From contig JBNKDU010000124.1 of the NCBI GenBank assembly GCA_050288425.1, positions 1 through 64,000 on the forward strand: a stretch of DNA of 64,000 bases, read 5' to 3'. Numbering within the stretch: the first letter of the stretch is position 1; each line of letters begins with the position of its first letter. Positions 45,104 to 54,441 of the stretch are shown here, piece after piece. Both the position numbers and the translations under genes were made by a program. The stretch comes from JARRKU01 sp050288425 (GTDB lineage Bacteria; Desulfobacterota; Desulfobacteria; Desulfobacterales; Desulfosarcinaceae). The notes under the pieces are model-generated. The model made no database searches. It was not told the DNA's origin and worked only from the letters and a program-made list of their open reading frames with translations.

Positions 45104-45598
45104 ATGACCGACCGACGCAGCCGCATCATCGCGGAACTCGAAATCAACCTGGAAGAGATCCTGACCCTGTTTCGCACCCTGCCCCCGGAAGCACTCGGAA
45201 TCCGGGTCTACGGGGACGGCGCCCGCTGGACTGCGCGCCAGGTTCTGGCACACTTCATTACCATCGAGCAATCCATGCAATGGATGTTTCGCAATATCCT
45301 GGCGGGAGGCCCGGGTTCCCCCAGGGACTTCGATCCCGAGAGGTTCAATGCGACCCAGCCGGCCAAGCTGGACGGCCAGCCCTTCGACACCCTGCTGGAG
45401 ACATTCCGAACCGTGCGCGACGAAACCGTCGCCATCGTCGCCGCCGCCGAGGAGGCCGATCTGGATCGCCGGGGATGGCACGCCTTCCACGGCCACGGCA
45501 CCCTGGAACGCTTCATTGTATGGGCGTATGAGCATGCCCGGTTGCATGCCGAGGATCTGCAAAAAGCCCTGGATAGCAGCCGATGGGATCCTGTTTGA
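45104..45598 (+). CDS. DinB-fold protein
   Basis: A 164-residue four-helix-bundle protein of the DinB/YfiT superfamily. The likely metal His are in QVLAHFITIEQSM near residue 50 and in YEHARLHAEDL near 140-148. Some members are thiol-dependent S-transferases or damage-induced proteins; no substrate can be assigned. CGAGGAG precedes the ATG. Confidence 0.8.
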   Translation: MTDRRSRIIAELEINLEEILTLFRTLPPEALGIRVYGDGARWTARQVLAHFITIEQSMQWMFRNILAGGPGSPRDFDPERFNATQPAKLDGQPFDTLLETFRTVRDETVAIVAAAEEADLDRRGWHAFHGHGTLERFIVWAYEHARLHAEDLQKALDSSRWDPV

Positions 45599-45693
45599 TG
45601 ACGGGAGAATGAAAAATTGTGACGGCCGCAGATATGGCGGCGTGCGTGAGGCGGTTTCGTTCTCAACCCGTTGGGTAGCGGGACCTGCGAGGA

Positions 45694-46401
45694 TCAGATC
45701 CCCAGGTACGCCTTGCGGACTTCTTCGTTGGCCAGCAGGTTCTCGGCCGTGTCCGCCAGGGTGATGCGGCCGTTTTCCATCACATAGCCCCGGTGGGCCA
45801 CTTTCAGAGCCAGGTTGGCATTCTGTTCCACCAGAAAAATGGTGGTGTTGCTTTCGGCGTTGATCTTTTCGATGATCTCGAAGATCCGTTTGACCACCAG
45901 CGGGGCCAGCCCCAGGGAGGGCTCATCCAGCAACAGAAGACGCGGGCGCGCCATCAGCGCCCTGGAGATGGCCAGCATCTGCTGCTCGCCGCCGCTGAGG
46001 GTGCCGCCGGCCTGGTTGCGACGCTCTCCCAGGATGGGAAAAAGACCCAGAACATATTCGAGATCCTTGGCCACTTCACTCCGGTCGTTTCTCAAAAATG
46101 CTCCCATGTCCAGATTTTCCAGGACCGACAAGTAGGGGAAGATGCGCCGCCCCTCGGGCACCTGGCAGATGCCCAGGGCCACGATATCGTTGGGGGTCAT
46201 GTCGGTGATGGAGCGACCTTCGAATTCCACCACACCGCTGCGCGGGGGGACCAGGCCGGAGATGGACATCAGGGTCGTGCTCTTGCCGGCCCCGTTGGCG
46301 CCGATGAGGGTGACGATCTCTCCCTGGCCGATTTCCAGGGTGACGCCTTTGAGTGCCTGGATATTCCCATAGAAGGTATTGATTTGGTCGAGCTTAAGCA
46401 T
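45694..46401 (-). CDS. livF: Branched-chain amino acid ABC transporter ATPase LivF
   Basis: Inner-membrane-associated ATPase of 235 residues: Walker A GANGAGKSTT near 33-42, signature LSGGEQQML near 137, Walker B LLLLDEPSLGLAP. LivF pairs with LivG under the LivH-LivM channel. Its start overlaps the livG stop by eight bases. It is the last gene of the operon. Confidence 0.95.
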   Translation of the reverse strand: MLKLDQINTFYGNIQALKGVTLEIGQGEIVTLIGANGAGKSTTLMSISGLVPPRSGVVEFEGRSITDMTPNDIVALGICQVPEGRRIFPYLSVLENLDMGAFLRNDRSEVAKDLEYVLGLFPILGERRNQAGGTLSGGEQQMLAISRALMARPRLLLLDEPSLGLAPLVVKRIFEIIEKINAESNTTIFLVEQNANLALKVAHRGYVMENGRITLADTAENLLANEEVRKAYLGI

Positions 46402-47185
46402 CCAAGTCTTCTCCGAGATAGGCCTTGATCACTTCCTGATTTTTGCTCACTTCTGCGGGGGTGCCTTCGGCGATTTTGCGACCGTAGTCTACGACGTAGA
46501 TTCGATCGGAAAGGCTCATGACCAGTTTCATGTCGTGTTCGATGAGCAGAATGGAGATTTGGTCCCGGTCCCGCAACCGGACGATGAGTTCATCGAGCTC
46601 CTTGGTCTCCTGGGCGTTCATGCCGGCCGCCGGTTCGTCCAGCAACAGCAGGAACGGTTCGGTGGCCATGGCCCGGGCGATTTCCAGGCGTCGCTGGGCA
46701 CCGTACGGCAGGTTCTTGGCGAATTCGTTGACAAAGCGCTCGAGCCCGAATTTTTTCAGGATCTCGTAGCTGTGATCGATGACCTCTTTCTCTTCGCGAC
46801 GGGTATTGGGCGGCCGGAAGACGGCGCCCGGAATGCCGGTCTTGAGGCGGCAGTGGCAGCCGATCATCACATTCTCCAGCACCGTCATGTTCTGGAACAA
46901 GCGGATATTCTGAAAGGTGCGTGCCATGCCGCGGGCCGTTACCTGGTCGGGTTTCAGACCGTTGAGACGATGGGTCGGGCCCTTGGGGCTGGTCAGGTCG
47001 ATGGTGCCTTGGGTGGGGAGGTAGATGCTGGTGATGCAGTTGAACAAGGTGGTCTTCCCGGCGCCGTTGGGGCCGATGAGGGCGACGATCTCCTGCTGCC
47101 CGACGATCAGGTCCAGGCTGTCCAGCGCCCGCAATCCACCGAAGTCCATGGTGAGATTCGATACGGTTAAGGCCGAAGGTTTCAT
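46394..47185 (-). CDS. livG: Branched-chain amino acid ABC transporter ATPase LivG
   Basis: A 263-residue ATPase with Walker A GPNGAGKTTLF near 38-48, the LivG-specific FRPPNTRREEKEV insertion, signature YGAQRRLEIARAM, Walker B LLLLDEPAAGMN, and the C-terminal LivG extension (AEGTPAEVSKN). It begins 17 bases after livM. Confidence 0.95.
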   Translation of the reverse strand: MKPSALTVSNLTMDFGGLRALDSLDLIVGQQEIVALIGPNGAGKTTLFNCITSIYLPTQGTIDLTSPKGPTHRLNGLKPDQVTARGMARTFQNIRLFQNMTVLENVMIGCHCRLKTGIPGAVFRPPNTRREEKEVIDHSYEILKKFGLERFVNEFAKNLPYGAQRRLEIARAMATEPFLLLLDEPAAGMNAQETKELDELIVRLRDRDQISILLIEHDMKLVMSLSDRIYVVDYGRKIAEGTPAEVSKNQEVIKAYLGEDLDA

Positions 47186-47202
47186 GCCGATGTCGTTCCT
47201 CG

Positions 47203-48687
47203 TTATTTCCCAAACCGGTAGACTTTGCGAACGTCCGTTATAATGCCGCCGGGCCGGAACACCATCATCACTACCAGGACCGCCCCGAAGGTGAGCATGC
47301 GAAATTCCGAGAAGGCCCTGAAGTACTCCGGCAGCAGTTTGAGGGCCAGGGCGCCGGCGATGACGCCGACGATGCTGCCCATGCCGCCCAGCACAACGCA
47401 GCAGAGAATGATCACCGACTCCCAGATGGTAAAACTGGCCGGGTTGATGAAGGTGGTCTTGGCGGCAAACACGACGCCGCCCATGCCGGCCCAGGTGGCC
47501 CCTAGGGCGAAGGCACTGAGCTTGGTGCGCACCTTGTTGATGCCCATGGCCTGGCAGGCGATCTCATCCTCCCGAAGGGCCATCCAGGCCCTGCCGATGC
47601 GTGAGTCCTGAAGCCGGCGCACCACGAAAATGGTGAAGAGCGCCAGCAGCAGCATCAGGAAGTAGATGTAGGTGTGGTTCTGCCGCAGGGAGAGTTCGAT
47701 GCCGAAGAAGCCGGGGCGGGGGATATTGGCGATACCGCTGGGACCAAAGGAGAACTCGTTCCAGTTCTCGAGAATCAACCGGATGATCTCACCGAAGCCC
47801 AGGGTGACGATGGCCAGGTAGTCGCCACGGAGGCGCAGGACCGGAAAGCCCAGCAGGATGCCGAAAAGAAAACTCAATGCGCCGCCGATGGGGAGGCAGA
47901 TCCAAAATCCGATGCCGAAATGGTGGTTGAGCAGGGCGTACGTATAAGCGCCCACCGCAAAGAAGGCCACATATCCCAGGTCGAGCAGCCCGGCCAACCC
48001 GACGACGATGTTCAATCCAAGGGCCACCACCACATAGATCAGGGCCGTGGTCATGATATCGACCTGGTAGAGGGAGAAGATGAAGGGATAGACGATAAAG
48101 AAGGCCGCCGCCAGGGCGAATGCCGGGCGGCTGAAACTCGGGTTGTTGATGAGTTTCTGCGAGATGGTCATGGTATCGTCGCCGCCGGTCTCCGCCTTCT
48201 TGATGCCTGCCTCCTTGCGTCGGATGAGGTAACGCCATACATAGGAGAGGAAGTAGAAAGCCACGCCGACCTTCACCATGCGGTCCCATCGCCATTCCAC
48301 GGTGCGATAGGTGGTGTTGACCTGGATCACCATTATGGGAAAGGTCAGAAACATGAACCAGATGGAGGCTTTCAGCGAGTGGATCCTCTCGGCGGTGGCC
48401 ATGCTGAGCCCCAACAGGCCGTAAATGGCCACGGTCCAGAGGATCAGAAGAATATCGCCCGGTACGAGAAATCTGTATACGCCGATGAAGGCCGAGCCGA
48501 AGAAGATCGCCGCCGCCAGATCGGAAAAGGCGCACAGCCCGATGAGGGCCAGGAGGACGATCTTGATGAGATAGTAGTAAAACCATCCTCCTTCGATGGG
48601 AAGGCGGAAGTACAAGAGCATTGCCGCCGCAAGGATGACCGCAGTACGACGCAACCAAATCTGGGAGTAGTTCTGAGCAGCAACCAT
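47203..48687 (-). CDS. livM: Branched-chain amino acid ABC transporter permease LivM
   Basis: A 494-residue inner-membrane permease. The C-terminal 320 residues are the permease core (GLNIVVGLAGLLDLGYVAFFAVGAY is split over helices; LRLRGDYLAIVTLGFGEI; ALREDEIACQAMGIN). An N-terminal part of about 165 residues adds some five hydrophobic segments, longer than in E. coli LivM. GGGGAAAAAT precedes the ATG at 48687; the frame is open 19 codons upstream. Confidence 0.92.
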   Translation of the reverse strand: MVAAQNYSQIWLRRTAVILAAAMLLYFRLPIEGGWFYYYLIKIVLLALIGLCAFSDLAAAIFFGSAFIGVYRFLVPGDILLILWTVAIYGLLGLSMATAERIHSLKASIWFMFLTFPIMVIQVNTTYRTVEWRWDRMVKVGVAFYFLSYVWRYLIRRKEAGIKKAETGGDDTMTISQKLINNPSFSRPAFALAAAFFIVYPFIFSLYQVDIMTTALIYVVVALGLNIVVGLAGLLDLGYVAFFAVGAYTYALLNHHFGIGFWICLPIGGALSFLFGILLGFPVLRLRGDYLAIVTLGFGEIIRLILENWNEFSFGPSGIANIPRPGFFGIELSLRQNHTYIYFLMLLLALFTIFVVRRLQDSRIGRAWMALREDEIACQAMGINKVRTKLSAFALGATWAGMGGVVFAAKTTFINPASFTIWESVIILCCVVLGGMGSIVGVIAGALALKLLPEYFRAFSEFRMLTFGAVLVVMMVFRPGGIITDVRKVYRFGK

Positions 48688-48750
48688 ATTTTTCCCCGTC
48701 TTCTTATTCCCCTCGCGCCTTGGATAGGCCGCAACGTCTTGCAACCCGGA

Positions 48751-49659
48751 TCATACCTTGTCGGTTTCCTTTCGTCCCAGAAGTCCGGATGGACGGAAGA
48801 TCAGGATAAAGACCAGAAAGAGGAAGGCGAACACATCTTCGTAGTCGCTGGAAATGTAGCCCGTGAAAAAACTCTCCGACCATCCCAGCACCAGGCTGCC
48901 CAGTACGGCGCCGGGCATGCTGCCGATGCCGCCCAGCACCGCGGCCACGAACGCTTTGATGCCGGCCAGAAAGCCGATGTAATAGTTGATCTGCCCGATA
49001 TGGGAGGCGATGAGAACGCCGCCCAAGGCGGCGGTGGCCGATCCGATGATGAAGGTGGTGGCAATGACGCGGTTGACGTCCACGCCCACCAGAAGCGCCA
49101 TTTCGCGGTCCTGGCTGGTGGCGCGCATCGCCTTGCCCATCCGGGTGAATTTGATCATGACGGTCAGGGCCACCATGACGATGGCGGTGACGGCATAGAT
49201 GATGATCTCCGAAGAGCGTACGATGTGCTCGACGGGTTCCAGGAATTTGAATTCGGGTACCAGGTTGGGGAAGGGCAGAAAATCGGAGGTTTGGGCCAGC
49301 AGCACGTAGTTTTGCAGAAAAAGGGACATGCCGATGGCGCTGATCAGCGCGGAGAGCCGGGGTGCCTTGCGCAACGGCTTGTAGGCGATCTTCTCTATGG
49401 TCCAGCCATAGGCGGCCGAATAAATCACGGCCACCACCGAGGCGATGAGCAGGATGGCCAGGGCATTCCAGTTCAACAGCGTCAGGATGCCGGCCACGAT
49501 CAAGGCGGTGAAAGCACCGATCATGTAGATTTCACCATGGGCGAAGTTGATCAATTCAATGATCCCGTACACCATGGTGTAGCCCAGTGCGATCAGTGCA
49601 TAGATGCTCCCCCGGGTCAGGCCTCCGAGAAACAATTCAAAAAAATATTCTAGATCCAT
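48751..49659 (-). CDS. livH: Branched-chain amino acid ABC transporter permease LivH
   Basis: A 302-residue inner-membrane permease with about eight hydrophobic helices. Family segments are GGLTRGSIYALIALGYTMVY, INFAHGEIYMIGAF and GGIGSMPGAVLGSLVLG. It follows the binding-protein gene after 64 bases and precedes livM. Confidence 0.95.
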   Translation of the reverse strand: MDLEYFFELFLGGLTRGSIYALIALGYTMVYGIIELINFAHGEIYMIGAFTALIVAGILTLLNWNALAILLIASVVAVIYSAAYGWTIEKIAYKPLRKAPRLSALISAIGMSLFLQNYVLLAQTSDFLPFPNLVPEFKFLEPVEHIVRSSEIIIYAVTAIVMVALTVMIKFTRMGKAMRATSQDREMALLVGVDVNRVIATTFIIGSATAALGGVLIASHIGQINYYIGFLAGIKAFVAAVLGGIGSMPGAVLGSLVLGWSESFFTGYISSDYEDVFAFLFLVFILIFRPSGLLGRKETDKV

Positions 49660-49723
49660 AAGCGAAAAAATCAGGGAACAGGCCGTATCCGGCCTGCCCC
49701 CTGTCCGTTAGCCTGATGTCCGG

Positions 49724-50857
49724 CTACTTTAATTCTTCATACTTTCCATTTTTTACCTGATACACGGCGAAACCGACGCCGATGGCATCTCCGCGATCGT
49801 CAAACTTGATATTGCCCACGGGAGTGTCGGCCTCCTTGGTGCGCAGGGCAGTGACCAGTGCGTCGTAATCGGTGGATCCGGCGTTCTGGATCGCCGTCAA
49901 GAGCGCGATGCTGGCCGATACGGCATTGTCGAAGAAAGCACCCGGGTCGGATTTGAATTGGTCCTTGTGTTTCTGGGTGTATTCTTTGGTCAGCGGGTTA
50001 CTGCTGACATCTTTGGGACCGGTGGCATATACGCCTTCGGCGTATTGTTTGGCCACCTTGATAAAGGTGTCGTCTTTCACGCCGTCGTCTGAAATGAAAA
50101 TGGATTTCATTTTCTTCTTGCGCATCAGGGTGACGATCTTGGAGGCTTCGGGATGGTAACCGCCGAAGATCACCGCCTCGGCTTGGTTGCGTTTGATTTT
50201 CTGGACCACGGCGGAGTAATCCACGGCCCCGGGTGTGATGCCCTCATAAAGGACGAGTTCCGCACGCGGGTCTTTCTCGATAAAGGCCTTGGCGAATTCG
50301 GCCAACCCTTTTCCGTAGTCGCCCTTGTCATGGAGGACGGCGATCTTCTTCACCTTGAGAACGTCCAGGGCGAAATCCACTTCCAGACGGGCCTGGGCGT
50401 CATCCGAAGCGATGGTTCGGAAGAAATTGGGATAGTCGCCGCTCTGGGTCAGACCAGGGTTGGTGGCCGACGGCGACATGACCACTTTCTTGGAATCCTT
50501 GTAGATCCCCAGGGCCGCCTTGGTGGCGCCGCTGCAGATGTGCCCCAGGACCACCGCCACGTCGTCGCCGACCAGTTTGGTGGCGGTGCTGGTGGCCACT
50601 TCGGGTTTGCAGACGTCGTCTTCCACCACCAGTTCGATCTGCTTGCCCAGTACGCCGCCCTTGGCGTTCCAGTCGGCAACGACCAGCTTGGCGGCATTCA
50701 CCGTGGGGATGCCGTAGGAGGCCAGGTCACCGCTGTGGGGACCGGCCACGCCCAGTTTGATGGTGTCGGCCGCCAGGGCGGTGCCCAGGATGGCCATTGA
50801 CAGGAACAGCACCGCTGCTGTAACGGCTGACAGTCTGACGGATCGATGTTTCCTCAT
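49724..50857 (-). CDS. livK: Branched-chain amino acid ABC transporter binding protein
   Basis: A 377-residue periplasmic leucine/isoleucine/valine-type binding protein. The signal peptide is about 1-30 (LGTALA then ADTIKLGVAGPHSGDL). Family signatures include GHICSGATKAALGIY and GGYHPEASKIV. AAGGAGG lies seven bases before the ATG at 50857; a start 12 codons upstream has no support. It heads the liv operon, behind a promoter at 50947. Specificity for branched-chain amino acids is a family inference. Confidence 0.92.
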   Translation of the reverse strand: MRKHRSVRLSAVTAAVLFLSMAILGTALAADTIKLGVAGPHSGDLASYGIPTVNAAKLVVADWNAKGGVLGKQIELVVEDDVCKPEVATSTATKLVGDDVAVVLGHICSGATKAALGIYKDSKKVVMSPSATNPGLTQSGDYPNFFRTIASDDAQARLEVDFALDVLKVKKIAVLHDKGDYGKGLAEFAKAFIEKDPRAELVLYEGITPGAVDYSAVVQKIKRNQAEAVIFGGYHPEASKIVTLMRKKKMKSIFISDDGVKDDTFIKVAKQYAEGVYATGPKDVSSNPLTKEYTQKHKDQFKSDPGAFFDNAVSASIALLTAIQNAGSTDYDALVTALRTKEADTPVGNIKFDDRGDAIGVGFAVYQVKNGKYEELK

Positions 50858-50946
50858 GCTTTCCCTCCTTGATACCAGTTTGTGTTGAAGCACGAAAAGA
50901 ACCGCTTGCTAACCTAGAGATTTGATTGTCCTAACAACGACGGCAC

Positions 50947-50976
50947 TTTATACCTATGATTGGTCGGCCGAGTCAA
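50947..50976 (-). promoter_or_regulatory. Sigma70-like promoter of the liv operon
   Basis: Minus strand: TTGACT (50971-50976), 18 bases, TATAAA (50947-50952), about 90 bases before the livK start codon. The rest of the 310-base livK/nadK divergent gap (50858-51166) contains no gene and no clear nadK promoter. Confidence 0.65.
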
Positions 50977-51166
50977 GCGATTCGACCTTTCGTGCCCCCA
51001 GTGAACAGAGAATTGTCCGGAGATGGGATTGGTTGAAAACGGTGGCTCGGACGATATGGGGTTGAAGCCGGCGAATCGAGTCGTGTATAGGTGGGTACTC
51101 CGGGGAGGACCGGATTGGTGACCGACCATCGGGGATTCCATGGGAGCCCCGGCAAAGGAGCGCAGC

Positions 51167-52024
51167 GTGACCAAACGAATCGGGCTCGTGGTAAAGGACG
51201 ATCCAAGGGTGATCGACCAGGCCGACGATCTTGAGCAGTGGCTTCGGGACCACCATTGCGGGGTGATCCGCAAGGCGGGGGCATCCTTTCAGCGCCGGCA
51301 GAAGCGGACCACCGGCGATGCGGCGCCGGAAGACCTGTTTTGTGTGGTGGTACTGGGGGGGGACGGCACCTTCCTGGCCGCCGTGCGGTGGTTGGGGGCC
51401 AATCAGGTTCCCGTGCTGGGGGTCAAGTTCGGTGAGGTCGGTTTCATGGCCGATGCGGCGGCGGAACGGCTCTACGAAGTGGTGGAGGCGATCCTGGTTC
51501 ATCCATTCGAAACCCAGCCGCGCATGCGCCTGCGGGTCGAAGTGTGGGACGGAGAAACCCTCGTGGCCGGAGAATCGATCTTGAACGACGTGGTGATCAA
51601 CAAGGGAGCCCTGGCCCGGCTGGCCCATATCAAGACCTATGTGAACGATACCTTTCTCACCGACTACCGCGCCGACGGCCTGATCGTGGCCACTCCCACC
51701 GGTTCCACGGCGTATTCCCTGGCGGCCGGCGGCCCCATCATCCATCCCTCGGTGCCGGGGATCCTGGTTACCCCCATTTGCCCGTTTACCCTGACCAACC
51801 GGCCGCTGATCGTTCCCGATTCGGCGACCATCAAGATCCGCCTGGCCCGGAAATCGGCCGATATCATGCTGACCTTCGACGGCCAGGTGGGCATGCCCCT
51901 CGACGAACAGCACACCATCCTGGTCCGCAAGGACCCCCGGCCGGTGAACATGATCGTGCTTCCCGACCGCCACTTTTTCGATGTGCTCAAAGCCAAACTC
52001 AGGTGGAGCGGCAGCCGACTCTAG
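51167..52024 (+). CDS. nadK: NAD kinase
   Basis: Phosphorylates NAD to NADP. The 285-residue protein has the GGDGTFLAAVRW motif (Asp66), NDVVINKGALARL, and the glycine-rich ATPTGSTAYSLAAGGPI. I use the GTG at 51167 because AAGGAG lies six bases before it; an ATG nine codons upstream is in frame but poorly placed. It is divergent from the liv operon. Confidence 0.94.
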   Translation: MTKRIGLVVKDDPRVIDQADDLEQWLRDHHCGVIRKAGASFQRRQKRTTGDAAPEDLFCVVVLGGDGTFLAAVRWLGANQVPVLGVKFGEVGFMADAAAERLYEVVEAILVHPFETQPRMRLRVEVWDGETLVAGESILNDVVINKGALARLAHIKTYVNDTFLTDYRADGLIVATPTGSTAYSLAAGGPIIHPSVPGILVTPICPFTLTNRPLIVPDSATIKIRLARKSADIMLTFDGQVGMPLDEQHTILVRKDPRPVNMIVLPDRHFFDVLKAKLRWSGSRL

Positions 52025-52037
52025 TTTTGAGCAAACC

Positions 52038-52589
52038 CTAAATCCGGCAGATGCTGTCGTCACAGGGGCAGCGGTCGTCCACTTCGTAAGCCACCAAAAT
52101 GCGCGTTTCCATGGTTTTGCGTTGCGGGTCGATCCGGGTCCAGTCGTGGCGCTGCATCCATTGCCGCAACTGGGTGATATGGGGAATATTTTCGAGCTTC
52201 GATGCCAGCAGGCGGCCGTCCGCGCCATGGAGGATATCGGCCAGTTCGCCGTTGGTCACCACCACCACGGGCACCTGGTAATCGGCCACCAGCCGTCCCA
52301 TGGCCAAGGCCGGACGGTGACGGGTGACCAGGGAACCCGGGCCGTATTGTACGATCATGGCGACGCGTCCATCGACATCGATGGTATAGGTGATGGGCAG
52401 CCGGGCGCACTTGTCCTTCGTGGCGACCTCGATAATATGCCGCGGCCGGATTTGTTCCTTCCGATATCCTCTGCCCTGAACCAGCAGACGGCCGATGCGT
52501 TGTCGCAGACGCTCATCCAGGGTATCGTCCAGGGTATCGCCGCTGATATAGTCGGTGAGCTGCCCTAGTATAAGGTGATGTCCGCTCAT
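52038..52589 (-). CDS. Solitary HsdR N-terminal-like protein
   Basis: A 183-residue protein resembling the N-terminal nuclease-type domain of type I restriction HsdR subunits, without helicase or partners. It has the lead-in RLLVQGRGYRKEQIRPRHII, then VDGRVAMIVQYGPGSLVTR and VPVVVVTNGELADIL. The position where a PD-(D/E)xK nuclease would show ExK reads Gln81-Tyr-Gly, so it is probably not an active nuclease. Two Cys end the chain (CPCDDSICRI). GAGG precedes the start at 52589. Confidence 0.7.
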   Translation of the reverse strand: MSGHHLILGQLTDYISGDTLDDTLDERLRQRIGRLLVQGRGYRKEQIRPRHIIEVATKDKCARLPITYTIDVDGRVAMIVQYGPGSLVTRHRPALAMGRLVADYQVPVVVVTNGELADILHGADGRLLASKLENIPHITQLRQWMQRHDWTRIDPQRKTMETRILVAYEVDDRCPCDDSICRI

Positions 52590-52759
52590 GGGCCGTGCCT
52601 CGGTCGGGGGGACCCCCTTCGCATTTTTGCGGTTGCCTGCCCACGCGAATTGGGTTACCGTGGGTACGCTGGAAATATACCATAGCCGGGCGGCCCTGTT
52701 AACCAACAAACCAGGATGGTGCGTCGTCCGCACCGGGTAGGCCGGCCAAGGTTGGTATC

Positions 52760-53854
52760 ATGACATCGAGTGCAGAACCAGTAGAGCTTCCCTCGTCCGC
52801 TACCCTGCGGGAAGAGTTTGAAAAGCGTGAAACCAAATTCATGTCCCCCTTCGGGTACATGAGTGCCGCCACCCGGGGGCGATCCCGGCCCGAGCCGCCT
52901 TGCCCCATCCGCACCGCCTTTCAACTGGACAAAGACCGCATTCTTTTCAGCAATGCCTTCCGGCGGCTGAAGCACAAGACCCAGGTCTTCCTGAATCCCA
53001 CGGGGGATGAATACCGTACCCGGTTGACCCATACCCTGGAGGTGGCCCAGATGGCCCGCACCATGGCGCGGGCCATGTTTTTGAACGAGGACCTGGCCGA
53101 GGCCATTGCCCTGGGACACGATCTGGGCCACACACCATTCGGACATGGCGGAGAAACCGTGCTCAAGGAGATCTTCTCGGCGGCCTTCTCCCATCAGGCC
53201 CAGAGTCTGCGGGTGGTGCAGGTTCTGGAGAACTGCGGTCAGGGTCTCAACTTGACCTGGGAGGTACGCGACGGAATTCTGCGCCACTCCAAGGGCTATG
53301 GCAAGGTCATGCCCGACGATCCCAAGGATCAGCCGGCCACCGTCGAGGGACGGCTGGTGCGGGTGGCCGATATCATGGCCTACCTGAACCACGACCTGGA
53401 TGACGCCGTACGCTCCGGCGTGATCACGAAAGACCAGATCCCTGCCGCTTGCAACGATATCCTGGGTCGCACCCACGACCAGCGGGCCACCACCATGATG
53501 ACCGATTTGATTGCCAACACCCGGCCCGACGACGGAAAGCTGGTCCTCGATATGAGCGGCCATGTGTTCGGGGCCATGACCCAACTGCGCCAGTTTCTCT
53601 ACCAGAAAGTCTACCGTTCGCCCAAGGTGCACCGGGAGTTCGTCAAGGCCAAGAAGATCATGTCCGAACTCTATACCCACCTGCTGGCAAACGAAGACTT
53701 GCTGTCCCAGGAGTTGGAGAAGATGCGCCTGCCCGCCATCGGCGCAGGACCCGCATCCAGGGAGCGCCTGGCATGCGATCTGCTGGCCTGCATGACCGAT
53801 CGCTACGCCCTGTCCCTCTATGCACGCATCTTCTTCCCCGCACCCACGTTCTGA
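52760..53854 (+). CDS. dGTPase-like HD-domain triphosphohydrolase
   Basis: A 364-residue HD-superfamily enzyme of the deoxyguanosinetriphosphate triphosphohydrolase-like group. The metal site is visible as TRLTHTLEVAQMART, GHDLGHTPFGHGGE (His120-Asp121) and ADIMAYLNHDLDDAV. DRILFSNAFRRLKHKTQVF is the usual family lead-in. Substrate is probably dNTPs. Its stop overlaps the next start (TGATG). Confidence 0.9.
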   Translation: MTSSAEPVELPSSATLREEFEKRETKFMSPFGYMSAATRGRSRPEPPCPIRTAFQLDKDRILFSNAFRRLKHKTQVFLNPTGDEYRTRLTHTLEVAQMARTMARAMFLNEDLAEAIALGHDLGHTPFGHGGETVLKEIFSAAFSHQAQSLRVVQVLENCGQGLNLTWEVRDGILRHSKGYGKVMPDDPKDQPATVEGRLVRVADIMAYLNHDLDDAVRSGVITKDQIPAACNDILGRTHDQRATTMMTDLIANTRPDDGKLVLDMSGHVFGAMTQLRQFLYQKVYRSPKVHREFVKAKKIMSELYTHLLANEDLLSQELEKMRLPAIGAGPASRERLACDLLACMTDRYALSLYARIFFPAPTF

Positions 53855-54441
53855 TGACGCCTGCTCCCATGAAACTGCCGGCCCATCTATCCCGCGATCT
53901 GGATCAGCTGTTCCGGCGCATGGATCGGGCCTATCACGAAACGGCCGGGCGCGCCGGATTCGTCTGTGGGGGATGCGATGACAATTGCTGCCTCACCCGC
54001 TTCTATCACCACACCCTGGCGGAATACCTCTTCCTGCAAGCCGGTCTTGGGCAAATGCCGACGGACCGACGGGCCGAGGTTCGCCGGCGTGCCGAAGCCG
54101 CCGTGGAGCGGTTATCCCAGGTGCCGCCCGGCGGCGAGCCGCCGCGGGTCATGTGCCCCGTTAATATCGACGGGCGCTGTTCTTTGTATGCCTGGCGCCC
54201 CATGATCTGCCGGCTGCACGGGATTCCCCATCTCCTGCAGCGGCCCGACGGACTCCGCCAGGCCGGACCGGGTTGCAACGAATTTTACGACCAGTGCATC
54301 GACTCGCCGGAGCCGCGGCTGGACCGCACACCGTCGTACGTGGCCATGGCCGCGCTGGAGCAAAAACTTCGACGGCATTTCGATTTCGCATCCAGGATCA
54401 AGATGACCATCGCGGAGATGATCGTAAATGAAATCCATTGA
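53854..54441 (+). CDS. YkgJ-type cysteine-cluster protein 1
   Basis: A 195-residue protein with a Cys pattern CGGCDDNCCLTRF near the N terminus followed by CPVNIDGRCSLYAWRPMICRLH, matching the CxxxCC-type zinc/iron-binding family. The ATG at 53854 overlaps the dGTPase stop, so translation is coupled; a second ATG lies five codons later. It is the most divergent of three such proteins within 3 kb. Function unknown. Confidence 0.8.
   Translation: MTPAPMKLPAHLSRDLDQLFRRMDRAYHETAGRAGFVCGGCDDNCCLTRFYHHTLAEYLFLQAGLGQMPTDRRAEVRRRAEAAVERLSQVPPGGEPPRVMCPVNIDGRCSLYAWRPMICRLHGIPHLLQRPDGLRQAGPGCNEFYDQCIDSPEPRLDRTPSYVAMAALEQKLRRHFDFASRIKMTIAEMIVNEIH

Noticed and set aside
52038..52589. Calling the HsdR-N-like gene part of a restriction-modification system
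   Set aside because: No methylase, specificity subunit or helicase lies nearby and the nuclease motif seems lost.
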